Origin: Phascolomyces articulosus
Taxonomy: Eukaryota; Mucoromycota; Mucoromycetes; Mucorales; Lichtheimiaceae
Reading direction: 5' to 3'
Length of the DNA stretch: 64,000 nt
NCBI GenBank assembly: GCA_025677815.1
Contig: JAIXMP010000006.1
Location: 682,001 to 746,000, forward strand
The notes beneath the pieces were generated by a model, which saw nothing but the letters and a program-made list of their open reading frames with translations, was not told where the DNA came from and did not search any database. Position numbers and translations under genes: made by a program. Shown in pieces: positions 12,709 through 23,687 of the stretch. Position 1 is the stretch's first letter. Each line of letters opens with the position of its first letter.

Positions 12709-14031
12709 ATGTCGATACCCAAACGTAATCAATCGTTATTACAACGTTCATGGTCTTTTCCAAACGCTCCAGCACCTGAATGTGATGCTAGAAAACGATC
12801 CAGTACAGCAGCTTATGTGTTACCTCCATTACGATCCTCTAGTTTAAATACAGATTATTTTCCAACAACAACAACAACAACAACAACAACGGCAAATAAT
12901 AGTTTATTAACATCACTTCCATCAGGTCATCATAAAACAAATGATCTCGATCTCAATGATGAAGAAGCATCGTCATTGTTGGAATGGAAACGTCAGTCTA
13001 TTTTAATACGTTCTTCCATTATTGTACCTGATATGACGGATGATGATAGTGACGACGAAGACGACGAGTGTCAAGACTTGGCTAATAAATTATGGCGTGG
13101 TGATAAAGTACCTGAAGCTTCTTTTCTCGGTAGTCTGTACGTCTTTTTTTTTCTATGTAGAGTACAATGATACATCCATATAATAATATACGTGTTACAT
13201 AAATAATAATAAGCATAGATTAATATATTGTAATATTAATGATCGACAATATATAGTGATCCATTCTCTCAATGTACACTTGAATTATATCTTGCAAAAT
13301 ATGATTTTAGTGGTATGCGACTTGATGAAGCGTTTAGGTAAAAAAAAAAAAAAAGAATTGTTTTATTTGTTTTTTTTACTGGGTTCAATGTTGTTCGAGT
13401 TGCATGCATATGCTTAAAAAAACACATTCTTTTCGGGTGATTAAAAATATTTATATAGAAAGCTGTGCCAAAAAGTATATTTTAAAGCAGAAGCACAAGA
13501 AATCGATCGAATATTAGAAGCATTTGCTCATCGTTATTGGGCATGCAATCATACGAATGCATTATTGGGGAGTGCAGGTGATTATTACTATTATTATATT
13601 ATAAAACACGTTTTTATATTTTTCTATTTAATCCCGCGGCAACTAATATATATGATAATGATAATAATAGATGTCATCTATGCCATTATTTATTCACTCA
13701 TGTTACTCAATACGGATTTACATATTGCTAAAGGTCATACGCGTATGAATCGAATGACCTTTTGTAAAAATACAATGGAAACGATACGTAATTTTGTACC
13801 TAATCAAAAAGAAATGAATATGAAATGTGAAACAGAAATAGAGGCATTATTAAAGGCAAGTCATTTTTAATAATAAAATGTTGTGCTTCATTCATTTGAA
13901 GAAGCATAGTCCTCCCCCCTCCCTCTCCTCACTAAACTATAAAAGGATAAAAACCTGTTGACAATAAGTTATATATATATATTCCTTAGGACTTGTATCA
14001 TTCTGTAAAACAACGTGGTTTTATGCAACCT

Positions 14032-14070
<39 letters not shown>

Positions 14071-15544
14071 CAACAGTCAATGAATAATAATAGCAACAAT
14101 AACAATAATAGTACAATCCAACGTTCTTTATTAAAACGATTTAATTCTTTAACTCAAAAAGAAAAGACCAATAATAAAGCCACTCTGTATATGCAAAAAT
14201 TTCAAACTACACCTGATGAAAACGATAAATCATTAATATATTTGGAAGGCAAAATGTTATGTAAAGTTGTACCACCCTCGGCGTCATCATCCTCATTATC
14301 CCGTACCAAATCAAAACATAATAGTCATCCAAACAGCAATCATCATACCAACAACAATCAATATAATAATAATAATAAACGAAATAATAGTAAACGAAAT
14401 AACAACAATAATAATAATCGATACCATGAACGTTATCGAGAATGTTGGGTTTCCTTAGGCCCAGGCTATTTACAAATTGATCAACATTATGGTGCACGAC
14501 TTGGAACAGTAATTTATCACATGTTTATTTGAAATATTATTCCAAACTTTTTTTTTTATCCTAATTTTGTAACTGGATTTATTATTATTATTATAATAAT
14601 AGAAATCATCATGTCATGAACTTTTCCACGCTTTTGCAATTCCACATGCACCAAGTTGGCACCAAAATGGACCCTCCCCATTTGGATTTTTATTACAATT
14701 ACCTAATCATGATGGTTATATATTTAGTTGTGATTCCAAAAATCAAGTCGTCACTTGGATTCGTCAATGTAATTATTGGGCTGCAAGACAAAGTAAAATC
14801 CCTTTGATTTCAAGTGATGCTGGTATTAGTAACTCTATTTACTTTGGTTGGGAATCCAGTGTATTGGAAGGTCATGTTGGTTTGGATCAAATAGATATTC
14901 AAGTGTGGCACCCTCCTTTATTCAATGATGCAAGTCAACATCATGCCACTTCATGTCATAATGTAGATGAATTATATGATGCTTTTCAACATCATCGGAA
15001 CATCTTACGTGTGGAACGGGAACGACATGTCGCGCTCTTTGACCCGATGGATCAAGTAAGTTGTCTTTGTTAGTTGTTATATATTTTATATATGGTGTAA
15101 CAACCCCCGTGTGAAAAAATGGGGGAAATTCAAAATGGAGTGGCGCATTATTGTTATATTATTTTCGAGAACAGAGTATTATTTTTTTATCTATCTTTTG
15201 GGGGGAAATTGTGGGTAATTATAATCATCATCATCTATTAGAATTAGGATAGTAATCATAAATTATTATAATAGATGGCGACAGGTACAACCAGATGGAA
15301 TCAAATCCATTCTAATTGGATGACCAAAAAAGGATTTCTTGACCTTGAATTACAAAAATATAACGCTTATTTAAATGCGATACAAGAACAACGACGTATG
15401 CCATTTACAGGATTTTATGATCATGCTTCTTCTTGGTTATCTGAGATGGATTTATTTAAAGAAATTAGTGATGAATTAGAATCCAAAGGATCTAAACCTT
15501 TATTATTATCATCTTCTACTACTACCACTACTTCTTCTACATAA
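12709..15544 (+). CDS. Sec7-PH domain Arf guanine nucleotide exchange factor, 684 aa
   Basis: Activates Arf GTPases at membranes, architecture as in EFA6/PSD or yeast Syt1 proteins. Exons: 12709-13136, 13257-13337, 13459-13577, 13671-13855, 13990-14508, 14603-15055 and 15275-15544. Residues 1-120 are disordered, with a poly-Thr run. The Sec7 domain spans about 122-270: LANKLWRGDK, DFSGMRLDEAFR, the catalytic glutamic finger in YFKAEAQEIDRILEAF (Glu about 181), and the second motif YSLMLLNTDLH. A CAG/CAA-encoded poly-Gln and poly-Asn insert (14033-14115) follows. The PH domain is split across exons 5-6, from LIYLEGKMLCK to WAARQSKIPL. A coiled C-terminus contains ELQKYNAYLNAIQEQRRMPFTGFY. The fourth intron begins with GC rather than GT (GCAAGT at 13856). 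Confidence 0.92.
14033..14118 (+). repeat. CAG/CAA trinucleotide tract coding poly-Gln, then AAY poly-Asn
   Basis: An uninterrupted CAG run, then CAA units, encodes a Gln tract inside the Arf-GEF. An Asn-rich stretch coded by AAT/AAC follows. It lies between the Sec7 and PH domains, where length change would be tolerated. The pure CAG portion makes it a likely length polymorphism. Confidence 0.9.
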
Positions 15545-16644
15545 TATAATAAATAATAAAATAGTTGTATAGTTAATTAAAGAGAAATATTTCTTTTTTT
15601 GTCATCTGTGTGTGAAAGTGAAAAAAAAAAGGGTGGGAGAGTTTATGGTTTTGTATGTAGCGGTATAAAAAAAAACTGTCAAGTCGTTTTTTTTTATCTA
15701 ACTAAATTTACGTAATTCTCAAAAAAAATGCTCATATGAACATTAAACTATAAAAAAAACAATAAAAAAAAGCCGCGGTTACTTAATAGGTTTCTGTCAT
15801 CACCTGTTGTTTAAAAAGAAAAGCTGAACGACCGGATCCAGCCGGTGTCGGTAAAAATTTGATTGGCTGAAAGGGTGAAGAGTCATAGGCAGGTTTAAGT
15901 AGAAATTTCCCACGGCAAAGAGAAAGGGGGGATGGACGGAGTGAGATTCAGCCAATCAAGAAACAGGAGCTTATCTTGCAGGTTGTTATCTCACTACCAT
16001 CTTTGGCCAATGTCGGCTGAAAGATCATCTTTTTTATTATTATTATTATATTATTATATATCGGAACATGATCGAGTAAAAAAAAATATACTTATATGAA
16101 GAAAATAAAATAATAATAATGAAAAACAATAACCGCGACTCATAATTATCCTACTTATAAGATTAGCCGTAAAAGAAAATGTGTTAAATTTATTAGACTT
16201 TAGTTTACATGAAAAAAAAAGTATGGGGTAAGATCATCAACTCTCATAGTAAAATAAGTAATAGTAAATCATAATTAGAAGTGATGTATTAATATATATT
16301 TATTATAATAATAACAATAATAATAAGATAATAGAGTATGTGCAGTGACCAAGTGTGGTATAAGTTTATAAGACCACCCTCCTGGGAAAGTTGCCTGGGA
16401 AAGTTTATGGGATGTGCACTACACGTGATAAGATGATGATGGCATCTTATCAATAACCAATAATTTTATTAGTGTTTGTTATGTTGATTTTAACCCATTT
16501 AACAAATTCCCCTTACTTTTTTTTTTTTTATTTCAGCTTTTTTTCTTCCTCCCCCTTTTTTTTTCTTTCTTTCGTTTTTCTTTCCCACCCTTTTTTCTTT
16601 TATATATTCTTCTTCTTTAAACAAATTTACATCAACATCAAATA
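15545..16644. promoter_or_regulatory. Promoter of the CSL gene with CSL-type and CCAAT motifs
   Basis: Non-coding region ahead of the CSL transcription factor. At 15906-15914 the minus strand reads CGTGGGAAA, the classic CSL recognition core; another GTGGGAA core is on the minus strand at 16582-16588. A direct repeat CCTGGGAAAGTT occurs at 16381-16392 and 16394-16405. GATTGGCTGAA (15861-15871) and its exact inverse TTCAGCCAATC (15948-15958) flank 76 bp and carry CCAAT boxes; a third CCAAT lies near 16006. From about 16505 the leader is strongly C/T-rich. Autoregulation is an inference from motif and position. Confidence 0.5.
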
Positions 16645-18912
16645 ATGGAACAACATTCTCATATTATATCTGAACAAGTCTTTGGTTCAAGTAAAAAGAT
16701 TCAATTCATTGGTATGTCACCGATGGATTCTCTACTGAGTGCAGTCGATCGTGCTCATCGTATTCATTTACCAAACCCATCACAATCACAACAACATCAT
16801 CGTAATCATCATTCACAACAACACTATCAACAACAACAACCATTTCATCATCAACAACGAAATCATCTTTCAAAAGATCATCAACAACCAAGAATGTCTA
16901 TTGAATCATTATTAGATTCCAATGATTATGAAACAGAAAAACGTCGATGGTCTTCCGATCATCATGAAGATGAATATCAACATCATCATCATGCAGAACG
17001 ATATACAAAAATACGTCGTCGTTCTTCTCCTTCTTCTTCACCCGCTCCACAAATGACCACCATGACATGTTTACATGCTGCCGTAGCTCAAAAATCATAT
17101 GGTTCTGAAAAACGTTTCTTATGTCCTCCACCTATTGTTTCCATTAATCAGAATGAAAGTCATCCACTTGTTTCGATGGCCGTTGTCTGTGAAAATGGTG
17201 ACCGATTCTTGGAACAAAAAATCCCTTTGGACGAAGAAAACCGCGGTAGTTTTAAATATCTTCACGTCACCGGTACTGCAAAAGCAAAACAGTTTTATCT
17301 CCGAGTTAGCTTGAGCCAAAACAATAATAATAATAATAACAGCACCAGTAGTAGTAGTAGTAGTACAACAGCAACGAATAGTAGCAGTAAGGACAGTGTT
17401 ACTTCTGCTTCTGCTTCTCCACCCCTTTCATCAGCCTCTTTACAACAACCTTATGTCACATTTTTCTCGAACCCAATATCCATCATTTCTAAACCATCCA
17501 AAAAGACATCCAAAGCTCGTAACGTATCGAGTTGTATTACTTCTAATTCACCTGTTTCTTTATTCAATCGTATCAACTCACAAACGGTTCGAACCAAATA
17601 CATGACGACCGAGAATGGCCAGCTGTGCGCAAAAAATTCCACATGGACACCTTTTGACGTCCTTGTTGTACGTCAGCCTGCAACACAATCTGTCGACGAA
17701 GTCATGAGTTCACATCAACAACAACCGCAGCATACTTCTTACAATCATAATAATAGCAATGGCAATAATAATAATAACAACAACAATAATAGTAATAATA
17801 ATAATGGTGGTAATGTGGCTGTGACCTATGGTTGTGAAATCGTCCTCAAGGATGCCCAGACTGGGACCACGTCTCCTCCCATGATCATCCGCAAGGTCGA
17901 CAAGGGCCGGATTGCCCCGAGTGCGTGTGGGCCCGTGAGCCAGATGCAGAAAATTGCTTTACAATTAGTATCGGATGGTGGACCTCCTGTTTATTTGAGT
18001 GCAAGTGGAAAAGCCATCATGCAACCTACATCATCATCTTCCTCTACTTGTTCTCAACAACCCAATGCTGACGAACAAGACGCCATGTGTAACACATCAG
18101 CAGCCACTTGGCTTGATTTTTCACCTTCCAAAATGGTTGTGGATAAACCTGGCCAAGAACCCAGTGAACGAGTAGATGATTATTTGTGTTGGACTATTGT
18201 GGGTATTGCCAAATTTGAATACTCATTTTATGAACCTACTTCTATGGTGATACCACAAAGCCCATCTACTACTACTACTACTACTACCCCATCTTATTAC
18301 AATGATGCAATGGATCAACAACAACATCAACCTATGATGTCCACTACAATCGCACCCAGAAGTCCACCTCATTCATCACGCAATGTAACAATGACAACAA
18401 CAACTTCATTCTCATCATCACCCAATATCATGGCAGCATCAACAACTACAAATCAACCTTCACCTCCACCATCACCCCCACGACGTATTATGCCACTTCC
18501 CATGATAACATCAACAGAATATGATGCCAATACGCATCGTTTGGATTTAGTCGGTCAACATTTAATCCAAGCAACTGTCGGTCGATTGTTTGATTTTTGT
18601 CTTGGTTCACAAGGACCTCTTCAAGTCCATATTCAACAAGAAGAAACAACTGCTGGTACAATGCATTTATCTATTGATTTACCTCCAACACAAGACTTAT
18701 TAGTGGCCAACCATGATGTCTTGATAAGTCGTAAAGATGGATCGCGTTATTTGGAATTACCTTTGGTATTGAAACGTCATGATGGCACTGTTTACACAAC
18801 TGGAAAAGGTCTTGCTTGTGATGTTTTGCCAAATGGCGACACAAGTCAGTGGTCTGTGGTTTTTATTTCATCAAATCATATCATGAATTCTCCTACTACT
18901 ACTTCATCTTAA
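16645..18912 (+). CDS. CSL family transcription factor (RBP-J/Su(H)/Cbf11-12 type), 755 aa
   Basis: DNA-binding regulator of the CBF1/Su(H)/LAG-1 family; fungi have CSL proteins but no Notch, and S. pombe Cbf11/Cbf12 act in cell adhesion and cell-cycle control. It is a single uninterrupted exon, unusual among its intron-rich neighbours. Residues 1-135 are a low-complexity Gln/His region. The Rel-like N-terminal DNA-binding domain starts near 142 with CLHAAVAQKSYGSEKRFLCP, nearly identical to the animal signature. A fungal-type Asn/Ser insert interrupts it (about 228-265). The beta-trefoil domain includes MTTENGQLCAKNSTWTPFDV (from about 320), and holds another poly-Asn insert (about 370-390). 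The C-terminal Rel-like/IPT domain spans about 620-750. Nuclear location is expected. Confidence 0.94.
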   Translation: MEQHSHIISEQVFGSSKKIQFIGMSPMDSLLSAVDRAHRIHLPNPSQSQQHHRNHHSQQHYQQQQPFHHQQRNHLSKDHQQPRMSIESLLDSNDYETEKRRWSSDHHEDEYQHHHHAERYTKIRRRSSPSSSPAPQMTTMTCLHAAVAQKSYGSEKRFLCPPPIVSINQNESHPLVSMAVVCENGDRFLEQKIPLDEENRGSFKYLHVTGTAKAKQFYLRVSLSQNNNNNNNSTSSSSSSTTATNSSSKDSVTSASASPPLSSASLQQPYVTFFSNPISIISKPSKKTSKARNVSSCITSNSPVSLFNRINSQTVRTKYMTTENGQLCAKNSTWTPFDVLVVRQPATQSVDEVMSSHQQQPQHTSYNHNNSNGNNNNNNNNNSNNNNGGNVAVTYGCEIVLKDAQTGTTSPPMIIRKVDKGRIAPSACGPVSQMQKIALQLVSDGGPPVYLSASGKAIMQPTSSSSSTCSQQPNADEQDAMCNTSAATWLDFSPSKMVVDKPGQEPSERVDDYLCWTIVGIAKFEYSFYEPTSMVIPQSPSTTTTTTTPSYYNDAMDQQQHQPMMSTTIAPRSPPHSSRNVTMTTTTSFSSSPNIMAASTTTNQPSPPPSPPRRIMPLPMITSTEYDANTHRLDLVGQHLIQATVGRLFDFCLGSQGPLQVHIQQEETTAGTMHLSIDLPPTQDLLVANHDVLISRKDGSRYLELPLVLKRHDGTVYTTGKGLACDVLPNGDTSQWSVVFISSNHIMNSPTTTSS

Positions 18913-19907
18913 ATTTCTTTTTTCTCTTCCCGTACATCTTTCCTTTTCATCCTCTCCCCCCAAAAAAATAATTCTCCTTTAATTCTCTCTTTCTTTCTTT
19001 CTTTTGTAAATGTGTCGTCCGTTTCTTTTCTTTTTTTTTTCTTTTATGTCATCTTTGTTTCTTTTCCTTTTCATTCAAAATTTGTATATATGTCTTTTTT
19101 AATAACAAGCTTTTTTTTTTCTATATCCACTTCTTTTTTGTATATGTAATTTTTATTATGTTTTAAAATATATATAATTAGTAACTATATAATATTTACA
19201 TTAAGCTATCATATTATTCTTGTGATTTCTATTTCTTTTTCACACGGTTGTTTATTTTGATTTTGTGAATTTATATGCATGAAAATATGCAAACGAGTAA
19301 ATAAAAAAAAAGTTGGTTTTTTTTATTCGGTAATCATATCAAATAAGGGACTGAAATCTCTTTCCCCCCCCCAAACACTATTGACACGACAAGAAGGTGA
19401 GAAAAAAATATGACATCACGTTTTTTCTAATGATGCTTTTTCATATTCGATCATTATTATTGGTGATGTATTAATTCATTCAAAGATAATAATGCCACAA
19501 GAATAATATAACAATCCATCAAATAGAATTATTCCAGGTAGAAGAAATAAGAGAGAAAAGGTTCATATGAGAATGACGTCAATTTGTAAAACAAAAAAGA
19601 AAAGACACTTGACATACTTTTTTATATACTTCAAAAAACTTTATAGAAATTTTATGATCGGTAACACCGTTTATAGTCATTCCTTTTCAGTTTCATAAAA
19701 AAATAGGATATGATCCAACATGACACACACATAAAAAGTCAGTGCGAAAGGATGATGATGATGATGATAGATGATGATATATCGCAAATGGACCATGTGT
19801 TATATAGAGAACCATAAGAGTATACTATATTTTTTTATTAATACGTACGTAAAAAAAAGGGTATTTTTTCACACATTTACTACAATTGAGGTTGTTATGA
19901 CGTTTCT
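18913..19907. other. Intergenic between convergent genes
   Basis: This is the 3' flank of the CSL gene and of the convergent aldo/keto reductase. It is very T/C-rich at first (18915-19140), probably a 3' UTR, then AT-rich. An ATG-trinucleotide microsatellite lies near 19752-19775. No gene is seen. Confidence 0.55.
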
Positions 19908-21256
19908 TTAGTAACGACCACCCACAATGGTTGCTGCATCAATAATCTCACGCATCTCCTTTAATTCTTGCTCCGAAAGTGTAATTTGACCACTCTTGAT
20001 ATTTTGTTCCAAATAATGAAGACGTTTGGTGCCTGGGATCACAAAAAAATCATTGCCTTGCGCCAATACCCATGCAAGTACCAATTCAGAGGGAGTGACA
20101 CCTTTCTTTTGAGCAAGCGATTCAATTTGACTAACTAATTCTAGGTTCTTTGTAAAGTTCTCACGAGAGAAACGAGGAAGATGACCTAACCGAATATCAT
20201 TTTCTCCAAAATCTTCAGGTTTTTTGTATGCACCAGTAAGGAAACCACGTCCCAAGGGAGAACTATAGAAGTATAATAGGTACTTTTTGTATTATTATTT
20301 TTTTTTCGGGAAGGATAATATAGGATATTGATAGAAACAAACTTACTATGCAACAATGGAGATCCCCAATTCTCTTGTTGCTTCAAGGATACCATTGGTT
20401 TCAATTTCTAAAGCCCAGGGGGAAAATTCAATTTGATAGGCTGTGATTGGATGAATCTTGTGGGCACGACGTAATGTTTCAACATCACATTCTGATAATC
20501 CAATATATTTCACTTTGCCTTCTTTGACTAATTCAGCCATTGCTTGGACGGTTTCTTCAATGGGACTAGATAATAATATTGCATTGTTTTTTATATAAAA
20601 TAATTGAATGAAATGGGTAATAAGTATAAGATATAATATAGGGATATTTTCATACATGTTCATGTGCTTTTTTTTTGGATGTTTATGTATAAATATAAAA
20701 TAAATATAGATAGTTAACTTACGTATTAGGATCTGGACGATGCATATAATATAAATCAATAGAATCTACACCAAGACGTGCAAGACTTGCCTCACATGCA
20801 CTATGAACATAATCTGGTTTACCAGAGACACCCAAAAATTGTTTTGTTTCTGGATCACGCAAAAACCCAAACTTGGTACATAAAAACACCTTTTCACGAC
20901 TGCCTTGTTCTTGAGCAAAGAATTTTCCCAATAAACGTTCATTTTCACCTACACCATACATATCAGCAGAATCCCAGACATTGCAACCAAGTTCCAATGC
21001 ACGTTTCAAGACAGCCAAGTTGGTTTCTTCATTGGTAGGTCCATAAAAATCACTCATACTACATGAATAATATTTTAAATTAGTATATATATATATATAT
21101 ATAAACCCCAACATAAGTTTAAAAATTGTATTTAGATAAAGTCATATGTTATTTCTATCAATGATAGAAATTTATATATACGTACCCCATGCATCCCAAT
21201 CCAAGAGGATTTAATTTAACACCAGTGTTTTTTCCAAGTTCTCTTTGTTCAACCAT
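19908..21256 (-). CDS. Aldo/keto reductase, 326 aa
   Basis: NADPH-dependent reductase of the (beta/alpha)8 aldo/keto reductase superfamily, closest in pattern to AKR13/pyridoxal-reductase-like enzymes. Four minus-strand exons: 21256-21186, 21058-20723, 20565-20347 and 20262-19908; phases agree. The catalytic tetrad is visible: Asp and Tyr in DSADMYGVGENE, Lys in FLCTKFGF, and His in LYYMHRPDP. Later motifs are KYIGLSECDVETLRRA, YSPLGRGFLTG, and the NADPH-clamp region VIPGTKRLHYLEQNI. Cytosolic, no signal sequence. Physiological substrate is not determined by sequence; small aldehydes or pyridoxal are typical. Confidence 0.95.
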
Positions 21257-22452
21257 TATCGAGTGAAATTGATATATTATATGATTTATATTTTCTACTC
21301 TTGACATTTCATTATTTATATAACATTTTGTATGATACCTTATTCAATCCTTGAATTATATTTATGGAAACTAACTTACGCGTTAATTTTGTCTATAAAT
21401 GTGGTTTGAAGCCCTTTTTACAAAAAAGGAAAGGAGTATCAAACTTTGGCTCATGTACTTTTTTTTTCTTTTTTATGATTAACCAATTCCTCTGCCGATC
21501 ATTCGTCCGCTTAATCAAGGACCGGCATGATCTTTCTCGGTTAAATAATTTTTACTCGCTAATGTAATTTTTTTTCTGAAGAATCAATGGAACTGCATTT
21601 TTTGAGAGTTTGGTGTTTCAATAAAAAGGAAAATAAAATATTATCAAAAAGAAAAATAGATATCCATGAAAAGTATACATATAATATTATTCAGTGGTTT
21701 AAATTAAATGGTGACGAATTTTCATAATAATATAATAGAACCGACATATGCTTGTTTTTACTGTTGCGCTTCTGAATTCGTATACGTAGTTAGATGACAA
21801 ATAGTTGCTATTTCTGGAAAACTTTCTTGATACACAGTAACTTGTAGTTTACGGGTTGCAGTTTATCCATCGCAGTTTTTGCTTATAGGTTGATAGATCC
21901 GCTTTAAAGATCTCAGGAAAAGAATCCTGCATTTTCTCGACAAGTCGGATACTTTCATTAAAAAGACGACACCGCCCGCCTAATTTGATGAAACCGTAGA
22001 GAATCAAAGGTTGCTATTACTGGTGATGATTATTTATATGTAATATAGAGATACGCATTCCTCGTGTTTCAATAATTACGATAGGATAATAAATCAGAAT
22101 AAAGCAAAAACTGTGAGGTATAGAGTGTTGAAAGGATTTTTCAACTAGTAACAGTTGTTCCTTTGTATAATAAAAAAATGTGATATAGTTGCATAAACGA
22201 AACAAAATATAGTAGTAGTAGAAACTACAAAACAAACCATTACCTTAAGATGCTACGTATATTTTATATACAGGAACTGAGTAAATTACTAACATATCGA
22301 CACTCATTATGCAATACAGTATGTAGAGTGATTCTTAATAGATGCCACTCAAATAAATGTTTTTCCCAACAAAAGGAGAAACACTCATAGCAACCCTAAT
22401 AGCACCAATATGTAAGAAAAAAAAAGGAGGAAATGTCTTTATCGTTCTAATA
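21257..22452. other. Gene-poor stretch with possible coding relic
   Basis: No intact gene. On the minus strand about 22000-21830 encodes a short helical stretch (FNESIRLVEKMQDSFPEIF) that ends in a stop. It has no identifiable start and may be a relic of a helical-repeat gene. The rest is AT-rich and unremarkable. Confidence 0.3.
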
Positions 22453-23123
22453 TCACTGTAAAAAAAATTCCGGGAATTTACCTAACTTGTTAACCAAAAA
22501 ACCAGAATTCAGGTAAACGGGAATTCATATTTCCGGGAGGAGAAAAAAAAACTTGAATTTTGGTTTTTTTGGGTTATATTTGAACAAGAAAAAACTTGAA
22601 TTATGGTTTTTTTTTTTTTTTTACTTTGCGGTCCCTTCAGAATGAAGTTCCATACTCTTTTTTTAGAGAAATTCATGCTCCCTCTTAATTGATATTTATC
22701 ATATACACTTTATATGTTTTTATTCCTTTATAGTTGTCAGCACAATAAAAGGAAATTATAAATCGTAATCTGTGCTATCAACATATACGTGTAATTCATA
22801 TACCAACTATTTCACTTTTTAACAGATATAACTGAAGAATTTAAGAATAAACATTGTCATGAATTGGTCTTTCCGTACACATGAGCATAAGCTTTAGCTA
22901 TATTTCTAGGGTAATACCACAAAAAACGCCCACTAATATCGGGTGCCTTATCCGACCACGATAGCCCCATCCATGTAACATTTACAAAAATATCTTTTAC
23001 CTAAATTCAAGTATTTTTTGGTAAATTTTAAACCAGAAAAACCCAAATTCCAGTTTTTTTGATTTTTTCACCTGAATTCTGGTTTTTTCAGAGCAAATTC
23101 CCGGAAATCTTTTTTTACAGTGA
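22453..23123. mobile_element. 671-bp non-autonomous DNA transposon (MITE-like)
   Basis: The two ends are inverted copies of each other. The left end begins TCACTGTAAAAAAA followed by TTCCGGGAATTT, and the complement of the right end reads the same with a 2-nt difference. Both arms then carry AAAACCAGAATTCAGGT about 50 bp in, giving imperfect terminal repeats of about 65 bp. A TA dinucleotide flanks each side (22451-22452 and 23124-23125), consistent with Tc1/mariner-type insertion. The interior has AT-rich AACTTGAATTTTGG-type subrepeats and no open frame, so mobilisation would need a transposase in trans. Confidence 0.8.
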
Positions 23124-23687
23124 TAATAATTCCTTTTTTGAAAACTGTTCTCAGTAGTGCGTACTAGCACTTTTAAAAGCTTAAGACTTAAGCGTACTAC
23201 TGCTGAGATAGTTTAGATTACATGATTGAGAGACACCACTATGTTATTTGTAACCATTAGGTTTTTAATTATCTTCCTTGTTTAATTATAATATGTCTTG
23301 CGTTGTGACGGTGATGAACAAGCCTTAGGCAATTCTTGATGTTGGCTGCTACAGTGTGTAAGCCAAATGTGTTGCAAAAGTTGGCTCTTTGACATTGCTT
23401 GTTGAATCAGCCTATCTATGTTCCAGAGAAAAAATCATACCACACATTTGCATATTAGCTCAAAACTCGACTGTTCCTAATGTGTAATGGTCGAGTTCTT
23501 CATCAGGATGTGCATCAAGTGCCCCTCTAGTCACTGAGTAACAATATTATTTACTAAACCTATTTGACTCATTATCGATTTATTGAACAATTAAAGTATT
23601 AATTTTGCTGTACTCTGAGTTGTGATATTTTAAAAATGAACATAAGCCTAATTAATTACGTAAATTATTTATATCAATCGTTGAATT
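23124..23687. other. Intergenic with palindromic segment
   Basis: Right next to the MITE-like element lies GCTTAAGACTTAAGC at 23179-23193 (7-bp arms, one central base). It is nested in a longer imperfect inverted repeat (about 23151-23207, ends CTCAG/CTGAG). Nothing coding is seen. It is also the 3' flank of the HET-domain gene. Confidence 0.45.
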
